Assembly: GCA_947491025.1 (NCBI GenBank)
Contig: CANLIC010000005.1
Span: 1-64,000, forward strand
From: Myxococcales bacterium
Lineage (GTDB): Bacteria; Myxococcota_A; UBA9042
Length of the DNA stretch: 64,000 nt
Reading direction: 5' to 3'
Shown here: piece after piece, positions 36,929 to 47,600 of the stretch
Position numbering within the stretch: position 1 is the first letter of the stretch
Layout: each line of letters opens with the position of its first letter
Notes under the pieces: model-generated
What the model was told of the DNA's origin: nothing
Database searches by the model: none
Seen by the model: the letters and a program-made list of their open reading frames with translations, nothing else
Program-made: the position numbers and the translations under genes

Positions 36929-38185
36929 ATGATGCTGCGACTGCTCAAGTTGGCGCTGCGCAACGTCCTGCGTAGCCGGGCCCGCTCCCTGCTGACGATG
37001 GGGGCGATCGGCTTTGGTGTGCTGATGACGCTGGTGCTCGGCGCGTTCATCGCTGGCCTCGGCAACGCCATCATCGACAACGTCGTCAAGGGCAAGGTCG
37101 GCGCCATCCAGGTGCACCGCAAGGGCTATGACGACGTCCGCGAGAACCAGCCCCTCGACCTGGACCTGCCCGCCGACGCGCCCTGGCTGGCGGAGATCGC
37201 TGCGCTGCCCGGCGTCACCGGCGTGGCTCCGCGGCTCGTCTTCAGCGGCATCCTCAGCAACGGCAGCCAGAGCGGCAACTTCGTCGGCGTCGGCGTCGAC
37301 CCCCGCCACGACGCCCGCGCCTTGCCCGCCCGCCGACAGGGCCTCGCCGGGCAGCACATTGGCGACGACCCGGGGGCGACCGCGGTGGCGGTGATGGGCA
37401 AGCAGCTGGCTGATGCGCTCGACGCCAAGGTCGCCCGTTCAGGCGTCGCAGGGGGTGAGGGGGCTACGCTCTCGCTGCAAGCGGCGACCGCTGAGGGCCA
37501 GCAAAACGCCATGGATGTCGAACTCATCGGCTCGGTCGATGCCGACACGCCCTTCGACAGCAAGCGCCTCGTCTACGTGCCGCTGGCGTTTGCGCAGGAG
37601 CTGCTTTCGATGCCTGGGCGCATCACCGAGGTCGTCGTGGCGGTCGAGGACCGGGGCCAGGTCGACGCCATCGCCGCGCAGATCGCCGCGCGGCTGGGCA
37701 CGGACTACGAGGTGCGGACCTGGGACCAGCTGCGGCCGAATGTCGCGGACCTGGTGCGCGTTCAGCGCATGGTCCTCGGCGCTATCGGCGTGGTGTTCTT
37801 GGTCATCGCCGTCATCGGGGTGGTGAACACGATGCTGATGAGCGTGATGGAGCGGACGCGCGAGATCGGCACCATGATGGCGGTCGGCGTTCGCCGCAGC
37901 CGCATCACGTTGCTCTTTCTGGCCGAGGGCCTCGCGCTCTCGCTGATCGGCGGCGGCGTCGGCGCGCTGTTGGCGTTGGCCCTGGTCTCGGCGGTGGCGA
38001 GCGCCGGCGGGCTGCAGGTGACGCCGCCCGGCGGTACCTCGCTCTTCGCGTTGATACCGGTGGTCCCGTTGTGGCTCTACGCGCCGACGCTGGCGCTGAC
38101 GCTGCTCGGGACCTTGTTGGCGGCGGCTGGGCCGGCTTGGCGCGCGTCGCGCCTGCGGCCCGTCGAGGCGTTGCGCGCGCTCTAG
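36929..38185 (+). CDS. FtsX/MacB-type ABC transporter permease (second of pair)
   Basis: This 418-residue paralogue of the preceding gene has the same order: LKLALRNVLRSRARSLLTMG at the N-terminus, a periplasmic domain with GAIQVHRKGYDD, then VVNTMLMSVMERTREIGTMM and three membrane segments. Start ATG at 36929 follows GGGAGG. The HRKGY motif just after the first membrane segment is shared by both permeases. The two probably form a LolC/LolE-like heterodimer. Confidence 0.92.
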   Translation: MMLRLLKLALRNVLRSRARSLLTMGAIGFGVLMTLVLGAFIAGLGNAIIDNVVKGKVGAIQVHRKGYDDVRENQPLDLDLPADAPWLAEIAALPGVTGVAPRLVFSGILSNGSQSGNFVGVGVDPRHDARALPARRQGLAGQHIGDDPGATAVAVMGKQLADALDAKVARSGVAGGEGATLSLQAATAEGQQNAMDVELIGSVDADTPFDSKRLVYVPLAFAQELLSMPGRITEVVVAVEDRGQVDAIAAQIAARLGTDYEVRTWDQLRPNVADLVRVQRMVLGAIGVVFLVIAVIGVVNTMLMSVMERTREIGTMMAVGVRRSRITLLFLAEGLALSLIGGGVGALLALALVSAVASAGGLQVTPPGGTSLFALIPVVPLWLYAPTLALTLLGTLLAAAGPAWRASRLRPVEALRAL

Positions 38186-38202
38186 CGCGTGAGGAGGGTG
38201 CG

Positions 38203-38997
38203 ATGGTCTCTCTTTTGTCGCCGAGCATCGGACTTTGCATCCGACGCACGAGCCACGCGTTTGGGCAGTTCGCAGCCCTGGTCGCCGCCCTCCTCGCCGC
38301 CAGCGCGCTGTTGCCGGCCGAGGCGATGGCACAGGCCACGGCCGAGAGCCTGCTGCGGCAGTACGACGGCGTCATGGGGCCGACCAACTTCGAGTCCAAG
38401 ACCCGCATGATCGCCCACCGCGACGACGGCACGACCCGCGACTACACGATGAAGGTCATCAAGAAGGGCGACGACAAGTTCCGCGTGCAGTTCCAAGCGC
38501 CTTCGGCCGTCGCCGGCCAGGAGATGCTGCGCGTCGGCGACAACCTCTGGGTCTACATGCCGAACCTCAAGCGGGCGGTGCGCCTCGCCAACCGCGACAG
38601 CTTTCAGGGCGGCGACTTCAACAACGCCGACGTCCTGCGCGTCAACTACCAGCGCGACTACGACGGCAAGCTGGAGCCGAGCTGTGCCACGGCCGAGGCG
38701 CATTGCCTCGACCTGACCGCCAAGACCAAGAGCGCTTCCTATGACCGGGTGCGGCTCTGGCTGCGCAAGTCCGACGGTCAACCCATCAAAGGAGAGTACT
38801 ACGGCGCCTCGGGCAAGCTGATGCGCGCGGCGGAGTTCAAGGACCACAAGGCGTTCGGCGCCTTGACCCGGCCGGGCAAGATCATCATGCGGAACATGCT
38901 GAACCTGAAGCGCTTCTCGGAGATGGAGTGGCAGTCGCTGCGGACCGACGTCGATCCGCCGGCGTCTCGCTTCGTGCTCGACGATCTCGGCAAGTAG
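38203..38997 (+). CDS. LolA-like outer-membrane lipoprotein-sorting protein
   Basis: This is a 264-residue protein. ATG at 38203 is preceded by GAGGAGGG. A signal peptide ends at PAEAMAQ. The mature part has RMIAHRDDGTTRDYTMKV, KKGDDKFRVQFQAPSAVAGQ, LWVYMPNLKRAVRL and GGDFNNADVLRVNY, which match the outer-membrane lipoprotein-sorting (LolA-like) family that usually accompanies FtsX-type permeases. The half-barrel fold carries a lipid-like cargo across the periplasm, here from the permease pair to the barrel encoded next. Confidence 0.92.
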   Translation: MVSLLSPSIGLCIRRTSHAFGQFAALVAALLAASALLPAEAMAQATAESLLRQYDGVMGPTNFESKTRMIAHRDDGTTRDYTMKVIKKGDDKFRVQFQAPSAVAGQEMLRVGDNLWVYMPNLKRAVRLANRDSFQGGDFNNADVLRVNYQRDYDGKLEPSCATAEAHCLDLTAKTKSASYDRVRLWLRKSDGQPIKGEYYGASGKLMRAAEFKDHKAFGALTRPGKIIMRNMLNLKRFSEMEWQSLRTDVDPPASRFVLDDLGK

Positions 38998-39057
38998 TCG
39001 GTTCTAGGGCGGTTCGCGGGGAAGTTGACGCGGGCAATTGGGGAGGGAGGCGATTTG

Positions 39058-40743
39058 ATGTGGCGACTCGCCAGCTCAGCGGCCCTGGTGTCGGCGCTCG
39101 CGCTGGCGACCACGGCGCCGGCAACGGCCCGGCCGGCTGCAGGTGGCGCACCCGCTTCGGCTGCCGATGCTGCTCCTGCGACGACCTCCGAAGCCGTGCC
39201 TGCCGACGCGGCGCCTAGCGACGTGACGCCTACCGGTGCGGGGCCAGACGTCACCACGCCTGATGCCGCGCCTGCTGGTGACGAGGCCGGACCGACCGTC
39301 ACCGCGACGGTCCAAGGGTGGATCGACAGCCGCACCAGCGTCGGTTACGCCAGCGTTGCGCGCCTGCTGCCGGCGAACGACGCGCCCCAGCTCAGCAACC
39401 TCAGCGAGGCCAACCTCCAGCTCCGCCTCGACATCGGCGACGGGGCGCGGATCTACACCGACCTGAGCCTGGTCTGGGCCAAGGCGGGCATAACCTATGG
39501 CGCGGGAAAAGAAGGCGAGCGAGTGCGGCTGCCTGCCCATGATATCGCTGCCTTTCGGCCGGGGAGCTTTGTCAGTGAGCTCTACGGGCTGCTCCATTTC
39601 GGCGAGCACTGGAACTTGACTCTCGGCAAGAAGCGCGTGGTCTGGGGCCCTGGCCTGGCCTGGAACCCGACCGACCTCTTCAACCCACCCAAGGACCCGA
39701 CCGATCCGACGCAGCAGCGCGCTGGATCTTGGCTGGCGCGCATGGAGGGCCAGTTCGAGCGCTGGACGCTGAGTCTGCTGGCCGCCGCCAAGACCACCCG
39801 GCAGCTCGGCGGCGTACCTGCCGGCTTGGTCTATTATCCCGATGACATGCCGGCGCCAGCCTTTGACAGCGCTGGCCAGCCGATCGACGACGGCCGCGAC
39901 GACGAGCCGCATTTTGCCGCCGGCGCCCGGCTCTATGGGCTCGTCGCCGACACCGACGTGCAGCTCTTCGCCTTCTACAGCCATCTCTACCAAGACGTTT
40001 TTCGCCACAAGCCCCGCTTCGGCGCCGCGTTCTCGCGCGTGCTCGGCGACGCTTTCGTGGTGCACGGTGAGGCCCTCTTCCAGCGCGGCTCGGCGCGCAT
40101 GCTCTTCAACGCTGGCTGTCTCAAGGACTTTGGCGCCGCAGCCGGCTGCGCCATCGCCGGGACGCCGATCGCCAGCGCCTCTTTGCGCGACGACGACGGG
40201 CTACGCCTCAAGGCACTGCTCGGCCTGCGCTACCAGTTCGGGGAGTCGGCGTCGGTCTCGGCGGAATACTTCGTCAATGCCGAAGGCTACGACCAGGCGC
40301 AGTTCAACGCCCTGGCCGCGGCGCTGCGGCTGAGGCGCGACGCCACGCGCGCGGGCTTGCCGTTGCCGAGCGGCGGCCTGCCTGGGATGCCCGGCGCCGC
40401 GGCTGGCGCCGACGCCGGCACGCCGCAGAAGTTCGCCTTCGAGCCGCTGCGCCGTCACTACCTGTTCCTCTCCTACATGCATCCGCAGCTGGCCGATGAC
40501 TTCACGATTCAGGCCGTCGCCATCCTCGGCCTCGAGGACCTGTCGGGTCAGCTCGCGCCGCAGCTGCTGTGGAGCGCGCGGCAATGGCTGACGCTGAGCG
40601 CCGGCGCCTTCATCACGTTGCCCGGCCGTTCGAGTCTCGGCGCCCAGCCGCTGACCGGCCAACCCGCCGCCGATGGCGTCACCGAGTACACTCTGCAACC
40701 CAATGTCTGGCGGGCGTTTTTTGCCGCCCGTGCCTTCTTCTGA
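39058..40743 (+). CDS. Outer-membrane beta-barrel protein of the export cluster
   Basis: This is a 561-residue protein. ATG at 39058 follows GGAGGGAGG. A signal peptide is followed by an Ala/Pro/Asp linker (to about residue 85). The rest is amphipathic strands (LNLTLGKKRVVWGPGLAW, LKALLGLRYQFGESASVSAE) and ends in FFAARAFF, with the C-terminal Phe needed for barrel assembly. KKRVVWGPG recalls DUF1302-type porin-like proteins commonly found beside LolA-like genes. It is the likely outer-membrane acceptor or pore for the cargo. Confidence 0.85.
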   Translation: MWRLASSAALVSALALATTAPATARPAAGGAPASAADAAPATTSEAVPADAAPSDVTPTGAGPDVTTPDAAPAGDEAGPTVTATVQGWIDSRTSVGYASVARLLPANDAPQLSNLSEANLQLRLDIGDGARIYTDLSLVWAKAGITYGAGKEGERVRLPAHDIAAFRPGSFVSELYGLLHFGEHWNLTLGKKRVVWGPGLAWNPTDLFNPPKDPTDPTQQRAGSWLARMEGQFERWTLSLLAAAKTTRQLGGVPAGLVYYPDDMPAPAFDSAGQPIDDGRDDEPHFAAGARLYGLVADTDVQLFAFYSHLYQDVFRHKPRFGAAFSRVLGDAFVVHGEALFQRGSARMLFNAGCLKDFGAAAGCAIAGTPIASASLRDDDGLRLKALLGLRYQFGESASVSAEYFVNAEGYDQAQFNALAAALRLRRDATRAGLPLPSGGLPGMPGAAAGADAGTPQKFAFEPLRRHYLFLSYMHPQLADDFTIQAVAILGLEDLSGQLAPQLLWSARQWLTLSAGAFITLPGRSSLGAQPLTGQPAADGVTEYTLQPNVWRAFFAARAFF

Positions 40744-40803
40744 GCCGGCGGCGTGGCACGGATCGCCGTGCCCGCCCCCGTCCCTGCCGAATGGGAGTCC
40801 ACA

Positions 40804-41538
40804 ATGGCCCTGGTAGACCTGCGAGGCGTCCACAAGTCCTACGAGCTCGGCAAGACCACCGTCACCGCCTTGCGCGGCGTCGATCTTCGGGTGGAGCACG
40901 GCGAATTCACGGTGGTCATGGGCCCCTCCGGCTCGGGCAAGACCACCTTGCTCAACATCATCGGCTGTCTCGACAACGCGTCGGCTGGGCACTACGTCCT
41001 CGACGGCGAGGCTATCGGAGACCGCGACTTCGACGAGTTGGCGGAGATCCGCAACCGCAAGATCGGGTTCATCTTCCAGAATTTCAATCTCATCCCGGTG
41101 CTCTCCGTGCGCGAGAACATCGAGTTCCCCTGTGCCATCCGCGGCGACGCCAGCGCCGAGGTGCGGGCGCGCGCGGAGGCGGTCGCGGCCGATGTCGGGC
41201 TGGCCGACTTCCTGCACCACAAGCCCGATGAGCTCTCGGGCGGACAGCGCCAGCGTGTCGCCATCGCCCGCGCCTTGGTGACGGGCCCGCAGCTGGTGCT
41301 CGCCGACGAGCCGACCGCGAATCTCGACTCCAAGACCAGCGATCAGATCATCGACCTGATGCTCGCCCTCAACCGCGACAAGGGCGTCACCTTTCTGTTC
41401 TCGAGCCACGACCCGCGGGTCATGTCGCACGCTCGGCGGGTGGTTGCGATCCACGACGGTGTCATCGTCGACGGCGAAGCGCAGGCGGCCCGCGAGGTGC
41501 AGCGGATGCACAACGGTGGCGCCAGCCTGCCCGGCTGA
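40804..41538 (+). CDS. LolD/MacB-type ABC transporter ATP-binding protein
   Basis: This is a 244-residue protein. Walker A GPSGSGKTT, Q-loop IFQNFNLIPVLSVREN, signature LSGGQRQRVAIARAL, Walker B LVLADEPTANLDS and H-loop FLFSSHDPRVM are all present. NIIGCLDNASAG and the FNLIPVL segment are typical of the LolD/MacB/FtsE group. GGGAG lies seven bases before ATG at 40804. It powers the two permeases upstream. Last gene of the TetR-led cluster. Confidence 0.94.
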   Translation: MALVDLRGVHKSYELGKTTVTALRGVDLRVEHGEFTVVMGPSGSGKTTLLNIIGCLDNASAGHYVLDGEAIGDRDFDELAEIRNRKIGFIFQNFNLIPVLSVRENIEFPCAIRGDASAEVRARAEAVAADVGLADFLHHKPDELSGGQRQRVAIARALVTGPQLVLADEPTANLDSKTSDQIIDLMLALNRDKGVTFLFSSHDPRVMSHARRVVAIHDGVIVDGEAQAAREVQRMHNGGASLPG

Positions 41539-41630
41539 ATGGGCTCGACCGGCGGCGACCATGCCACGTCGCTCGAGGCCCAGCGCGGTCCGCGCTTGTC
41601 GCCAGATCGCACGGTGCAGTAGGCTCTTGG

Positions 41631-41652
41631 GGCGCCGTGTCACGGCGGCGCC
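41631..41652 (+). terminator. Possible terminator hairpin after the export cluster
   Basis: GGCGCCGTG pairs with CACGGCGGCGCC with a three-base bulge and a minimal loop, in the 193-bp gap before the beta-helix gene. There is no T-tract, so the call is weak. Confidence 0.3.
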
Positions 41653-41731
41653 GGGTGCCTGCGACGGGCCCCGCTCGAGATGAGGCGGCCGCTTGCCGCC
41701 CTGGTGCCGCCAGCCGGTGGCCGAGGCCCGC

Positions 41732-43174
41732 ATGAAAAGCTCTTCTCTCCGCACCTTCACCCTTGGCGCCGCCCTGCTGTGCGCGCCTCTCGGTTGCAGC
41801 GACGACGGCGGCGCGGACGCCCAAGACACGACCGGCGGCGGCGCCTACCCAGCGCGCAATTGCAGCAAGTTTGCCAAGCCCTGCGTGCTCATCGCCGCCA
41901 GCGACGCCGCAGCACTGCAGACGGCGACGCAGCTGGCCAGCGACGGCACCACCATCGTCTTGGCCGCCGGCACCTACGCGCTCGACAACCAAGTGACGCT
42001 GCGCAAGGCCAAGAACGTGACGCTGATCGGTCAGGGCCTCGACGTGACCACCATCAGCTTCTTGGCGCAGAAGGTGCAGGCCAACGGCGTCGACGTCATC
42101 GGCGACGGCTTTCGCATCGAGGACCTCACCATCGCCGACGCCAAGAAGGACGCGCTGCGGGTCGAGGACAGCAAGGGCGTGACCATCCGCCGCGTCAAGG
42201 TGACCTGGACCGGTGGCGCGCTGACCACCAACGGCGCCTACGGCCTGTACCCGGTGCGCTGCCAAGACGTGCTGGTCGAGAAGTGCGAAGCCTGGAACGC
42301 CTCGGACGCCGGCATCTACGTCGGCCAGAGCCGCAACGTCATCGTGCGCGACAACATCGCCAAGCAGAACGTCGCTGGCATCGAGATCGAGAACGTCCAG
42401 TTCGCCGATGTCTACGGCAACCTCGCCGAGGACAACACCACCGGCCTCGCGGTCTTCGACATGCCCGGCAACCCGGTCATCGGTCGCGACATCTACGTCC
42501 ACGACAACGTGATCAAGGCCAACAACCGCGAGAACTTCGCGCCCGGTGGCACGGTCGGTCAGGTGCCCGCCGGCACCGGCACCTTCATCCTCGCCTCGCG
42601 CCGCGTCGAGTTTACCAAGAACCAGTACATCGACAACAACACCGTGGACATCGCCATCCTCGGCGGCCTCGCGGTCGAAGAGAAGGAGAGCAAGTGGTGG
42701 ATGGGCAAGGACCAGCTCGTCGGCGACTCGACCGGCCTCGACCTGCCGACCAGCGCCACGGCGGTCGCCAACTACCGGACCTCCGACATCTACCTGCACC
42801 AGAACACGCACAAGGGCGGCGGCAAGAAGCCAGACGGCGCCGACCCCTTCAAGCGTCCGCTCGGCTTTCTGCTCGAGCTGGTCTACGCCGGCGCGCCGGT
42901 CGACACCGTCGTCTATGACGCCTGGGGCGAGCCGGGCTTCCACGCCACCGACGCCAGCAAGAACACCAACGAGAACCGCATCTGCCTCGACGGCGAGGAG
43001 GGCGCCACCTTCCTGAGTCTGAACCTCGACGACGTGCTGCCCGCCGCGCTGAAGGGCAACTTCCCCAAGCTCGCCGACCTCTTCCGTCCCGCCGCGCCCT
43101 TCACGCCCTTTGCCTGCAAGGCTATGAAAGGCGGGCCGATTCCGGCCATTCAGCTGCCCACCGCCGGGAAGTGA
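41732..43174 (+). CDS. Parallel beta-helix lipoprotein (partner of diheme cytochrome)
   Basis: This is a 480-residue protein. The signal ends in CAPLGC, a lipobox. Right-handed parallel beta-helix repeats run from residue 55 ([71 protein letters not shown]). The whole length matches the beta-helix family I know as TIGR03805, which occurs beside or fused to the SO2930-type cytochrome encoded 3 bp downstream. The function of the pair is unknown; beta-helices usually bind or cut polysaccharides. Probably anchored in the envelope. Confidence 0.85.
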   Translation: MKSSSLRTFTLGAALLCAPLGCSDDGGADAQDTTGGGAYPARNCSKFAKPCVLIAASDAAALQTATQLASDGTTIVLAAGTYALDNQVTLRKAKNVTLIGQGLDVTTISFLAQKVQANGVDVIGDGFRIEDLTIADAKKDALRVEDSKGVTIRRVKVTWTGGALTTNGAYGLYPVRCQDVLVEKCEAWNASDAGIYVGQSRNVIVRDNIAKQNVAGIEIENVQFADVYGNLAEDNTTGLAVFDMPGNPVIGRDIYVHDNVIKANNRENFAPGGTVGQVPAGTGTFILASRRVEFTKNQYIDNNTVDIAILGGLAVEEKESKWWMGKDQLVGDSTGLDLPTSATAVANYRTSDIYLHQNTHKGGGKKPDGADPFKRPLGFLLELVYAGAPVDTVVYDAWGEPGFHATDASKNTNENRICLDGEEGATFLSLNLDDVLPAALKGNFPKLADLFRPAAPFTPFACKAMKGGPIPAIQLPTAGK

Positions 43175-43177
43175 GCT

Positions 43178-44425
43178 GTGACCACCCGCGCGCTCCCACC
43201 TGAAACGCCAGCCGGCGCCGACCGAGTGCCACTGCTGGTGCCGGTGTCGTCCCGCGTGCTGCGCAAGGCGCAGGGCGTCGCGCTGTGCATCGCGCTGGGC
43301 GCGGCCTTGTCCTTTGGCGTGGGTGGCTGCGACAGCGGCGCCGACGGCGGGGATGGCGCGGCTACCGGCTGGCCGGCCATTGCGCTCGACCCGACCGTGA
43401 CGCCGCCGCAGAAGCTCTCAGCGACCGGCCTGGCGCGGCGGGTCCAGGGCGCGCTTCAGCTCCACCCGGACCTCGTGCCTTACGACCTGACGATGCCGCT
43501 CTTCTCGGACTACGCCGAGAAGCGGCGGGCGCTGTGGGTCCCGAAGGGCAAGGTCATCACCTGGCGCGACGACGGTCCGCTGGAGTTCCCTGAGGGCAGC
43601 ATCCTCGTCAAGTCGTTCTTGTTTTCCGAGGACATGCGGGACCCTGGCGCCGGGGCTGGGCCGCGGGTGATCGAGACGCGGGTGATGGTCAAGGGCGCCA
43701 CAGATTGGAAGGCGTGGCCCTACATCTGGGACGCCGAGGGAGGCGACGCCACGTTGGCCGTCAACGGCGCCGTCAAGGAGATCGCCTTCGTCGACCCAGC
43801 CGGCACATCGCGCGTCGCCAACTATCTGATTCCGCAGCGTAATCAGTGCCTTGACTGCCACGACCAAGGGGTCGACGGCGAGCAGGTCACCGGCATCATC
43901 GGCCCGCGCGCTCGCTACCTGCACCGCGACGGCGTCTACGGCGGCAAGACCATCAACCAACTCCAACACCTGCACGATCTCGGGCTGCTGCCGGCGATGC
44001 CCGCCCTCACTACCCTCAAGCCGGCGACCTCGCTGGACGAGGTGCGCAAGGTCGGCGTGCCCAACCTCCATGGCCCGGCCCTCGAGTCGGCGGCGCGCGA
44101 CTACCTCGAGGTGAACTGCGCCCACTGCCACAGCGCCAAAGGCGTGGAGGGCCGGACCTCGCAGCTCTTTCTCGACGCCAAGAACGACAACCCCTTCTTG
44201 TACGGCGTTTGCAAGGCGCCGAGCTCTGCCGGCAAGGGCGGTTTCGGCCGCCAATACGACGTCGTGCCCGGCCACCCCGACAAGTCGATTCTGGTCTATC
44301 GCCTTGAGACCGCCGAGCTCGGCGCCATGATGCCCGACATCGGCCGTAGCTTGCCCGACACCCTGGGCATCGCCCTCGTGCGCAAGTGGATCGAGGCGCT
44401 GCCTCCGGTCAACTGCGATCGCTGA
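43178..44425 (+). CDS. SO2930-family diheme c-type cytochrome lipoprotein
   Basis: This is a 415-residue protein with a GTG start 3 bp after the beta-helix gene. The signal ends in FGVGGC, a lipobox, after an unusually long 30-residue N-region. Two heme motifs are visible: CLDCH (about residue 225) and CAHCH (about 314). Between them LPAMPALTTL is seen; LFSDYAEKRRALWVPKGK near the N-terminus and GAMMPDIGRS near the C-terminus (a Met ligand) complete the family pattern. It is a periplasm-facing electron carrier, presumably acting with the beta-helix protein; donors and acceptors are unknown. Confidence 0.88.
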   Translation: MTTRALPPETPAGADRVPLLVPVSSRVLRKAQGVALCIALGAALSFGVGGCDSGADGGDGAATGWPAIALDPTVTPPQKLSATGLARRVQGALQLHPDLVPYDLTMPLFSDYAEKRRALWVPKGKVITWRDDGPLEFPEGSILVKSFLFSEDMRDPGAGAGPRVIETRVMVKGATDWKAWPYIWDAEGGDATLAVNGAVKEIAFVDPAGTSRVANYLIPQRNQCLDCHDQGVDGEQVTGIIGPRARYLHRDGVYGGKTINQLQHLHDLGLLPAMPALTTLKPATSLDEVRKVGVPNLHGPALESAARDYLEVNCAHCHSAKGVEGRTSQLFLDAKNDNPFLYGVCKAPSSAGKGGFGRQYDVVPGHPDKSILVYRLETAELGAMMPDIGRSLPDTLGIALVRKWIEALPPVNCDR

Positions 44426-44604
44426 AGCCAGCCGCGCCTGCACCTGGCGGCATCGCCCCTCCATCGCCACGCGCAGCCACCACGTCTTCGTCTTCGCCGC
44501 CCGCTCTGTCGATCCGGTTGCGAGCCATGCGCATCGGCGCGTAGCCTGCGAGAGACCCGCGATCTCGCGGAACCTGCGGCCGCTGGCCGAAAAGGTGCAG
44601 GTCC

Positions 44605-47600
44605 ATGCCCCTCCGCACTGACAGGCGGGCCTTCTGCCCCGCACCATTTGCCATCGCGCTCTGGCTTGGCAGCGTCGCCGCGGCGGCTGCTTGCGCCAGC
44701 GACGCCAGCGACGATGCCGCGCAGGCCGTGGCCGCCGCCGAAGCCGCCGCTGACGCAGCGGCCGCAGCAGCAGCCTCGGCCGCCGATGCAGCCGCAGCCG
44801 TCGCCGCTGCGGGTGCGGACGGAGGCGCAGACGGAGGCCGTGTCGCGGGCACGCCCTGCACCAAGGCCGCCGATTGCAAGGCGCCGAGCGGGCCTTGTCA
44901 GGCCGTGGCCTGCGTCGGCGGCGCCTGCGTTGGTTTCGCGCACGACGGCGGCTGCGAAGACGGCGATCCATGCACCCTCGGCGACATCTGCAAGGCGGGG
45001 ACTTGCACGGCCGGTTCCAACGTCTGCGAGTGCGCCAGCGCGGCCGACTGCGAAAAGGTCGATCCCTGCGCAGGCGTGGCGGTCTGCGACACCTCGGCCT
45101 TTCCGCACCGCTGCAAGGTCGACGCCAGCAAAGCGCCGGTCTGCAAGGGCGACACCGGCTCCTCGTGCAGCAAGGAGGTCTGCGTCGCGGCCCAGGGTGG
45201 CTGCGCCGTGGTCCCGACCGCGCAGGCCTGGCTCGACTGCACCCCCGCCGGCTGCACCTGGCGCGCCGCCCCGCCTGGGCTGCCCGCCGCGCTGGCGCCG
45301 CTCGCTTGCGACGATGGTGATCCGTGCACCAGTGGCGACGTCTGCGCTGGCGCAAGCTGCACGCCGGGCGCCAACGCCTGCGCTTGCAAGGCCGACGCCG
45401 ACTGCAAAGACGACAGCGACGTCTGCAACGGCAAGCCCTTCTGCGACAAGGGGGCGCTGCCCTGGAGCTGCAAGATCAACCCCGCAACGGTGGTCAGCTG
45501 CAGCGCCGCTGACGACACCGCCTGCAGCAAGGCGGTCTGCGACGCCAAGACGGGCGCCTGCGCCGCCGCGCCCATCGAGGCAACCGCGAAGGTCTGCACC
45601 GGCACCGCCTGCACGTTTGTGGCCGCGACGCCGGACCCCAAGGCGCCGCCCACCCCCTGCGACGACGGCAACGTCTGCACCGTCGGCGAGGTCTGCGGCG
45701 CCGGCGTTTGCAAGGCCTCAGCCGACGTCTGCAAGTGCGGCAGCGACGCCGATTGCGCGAGCAAGGAGGACGGTGACGCCTGCAATGGCACGCTCTACTG
45801 CGATCTGCAGAAGGGCAGCTGCGAGCTCAATCCGGCCACCGTCATCCACTGCCAGACCGTCGACGACACCGCCTGCAGCAAGCATGTGTGCTATCCGAAG
45901 AGCGGCCTCTGCGCCCCGGCGCCGGTGGAGCTCGCCGAGCTTGTCTGCGCCGACAAGGCCTGCGCCTACGCCTTGAAGAAGCCGGGCAGCAATGCCAGCA
46001 AGCCGACGCCCTGCGACGACGGCAACGCATGTACCTCGGGCGAGGCCTGCGCGCTCGGCGCCTGCAGCGGCGGCGTCGACACCTGCGCCTGCAGCAAGGA
46101 CGCCGACTGCGCCAAGCTCGACGACGGCGACGTCTGCAACGGCGTGCCCTACTGCGACAAGGCCAAGCAGAGCTGCGTCGCCAACCCCAAGAGCGTCGTC
46201 GTCTGCCAGAGCGTCGGCGACACCGCCTGCGCCAAGAACGCCTGCGACCCCAAATCCGGCGCCTGCGCCCCGACCTCCGTCGGCAAGACGGTCGAGGTGT
46301 GCGCCGAGATCGCCGGAAAGACGCAGTGCGTCCTCGAGGTCTCGGCAGAGGCCGAGGCGCTGGGCGTCGGCTGCCAGGACGGCGACCCCTGCACCAAGAG
46401 CGACGTCTGCAAGGGGGGGAGCTGCGTCGCCGGCGCCTACACCTGCGCCTGCAGCGCCGACAAGGACTGTCTGGGTCAGGACGACGGAAACGTCTGCAAT
46501 GGTACGATGTTCTGTGACAAGGCCAAGGGCACCTGCAAGCACAACCCGGCCACCATCGTTACCTGCCCGACGGTCGCCGACACCCCCTGCCTCAAGAACG
46601 CCTGCCACCCGAGCACCGGCGTCTGTCAGGCGGTGGCGATCGCCAAGGCCCAGTCCGTGTGCAGCGGCGTGGATTGCCACTTTGAGGTCCGCCTCGGCGC
46701 CGAGTCGACGGTCACGGTCGCTTGCGAGGACGGCGCGACTTGCACCAAAGGCGACGCCTGCGGCGGCGGCATCTGCAAGCCCGGCGTCTTTACCTGCGAG
46801 TGCGACAGCAATGTCGATTGCGCGGCCAAGGACGATGGCAACCTCTGCAACGGCGTACCGTACTGCGACAAATCGAACCTTGCGGCGCCGAAGTGCAAGG
46901 AAAACCCAGCTTCCGCCGTGCTCTGTCCGCCCTCGCAGTCCTTCTGCGCCCAAAACGCCTGCGATCCCGCGCTCGGCACCTGCGTCCAGGTCGCGGCCCA
47001 TCAGGGCAAGAGCTGCGACGACGGCACCCTGTGCACCGAGGCCGACGCCTGTGACGGCGGCCAATGCAAGGGCAACGCCCTCGTCTGCGACGACGGCAAC
47101 GCGTGCAGCAATGACAGTTGCGTCTCCGCGAAGGGCTGTGTCCACGCCTTCAAGGGCTGCGACGACGGCAATGGCTGCACCGTCGACGTCTGCGATGGCA
47201 AGACCGGCGCCTGCGTCCACGACGCCGTCGCGCTTGACGCCAAAGGCTGCAGCGATGGCGACCCGTGCACCCTCGGCGACGCCTGCAAGGCCGGCAGCTG
47301 CAGCTCGGGGCCGCCGCCGCTCTGCCCAGCGCCCAAGGAGGCCTGCCAGCAGGCGCAGTGCGTGCCCCAGGGCGCGTCGGCGTATCAGTGCGTCACCGTG
47401 CTCGCCAGCGACGGCACGCCCTGCGAAGGCGGCGGCGGCTGCACCCTCGACGCCGTCTGCAGCAAGGGCGCCTGCGTGCCCGGCAAGGCGGAGCGCCTCG
47501 GCGTCAGCACCGACCCCGAGCACAAGACCGGCAACCTGCGCTGGACGGCGGTCGAGCCCGCACCAAGCGGCGGCGGCTTCATCGCCGGTTATGTCTGGAG

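Noticed and set aside
44426-44604. Short CCGCGA-TC-TCGCGG inverted repeat as an operator
   Set aside because: The stem is only six bases of GC-rich sequence, with no promoter elements nearby.
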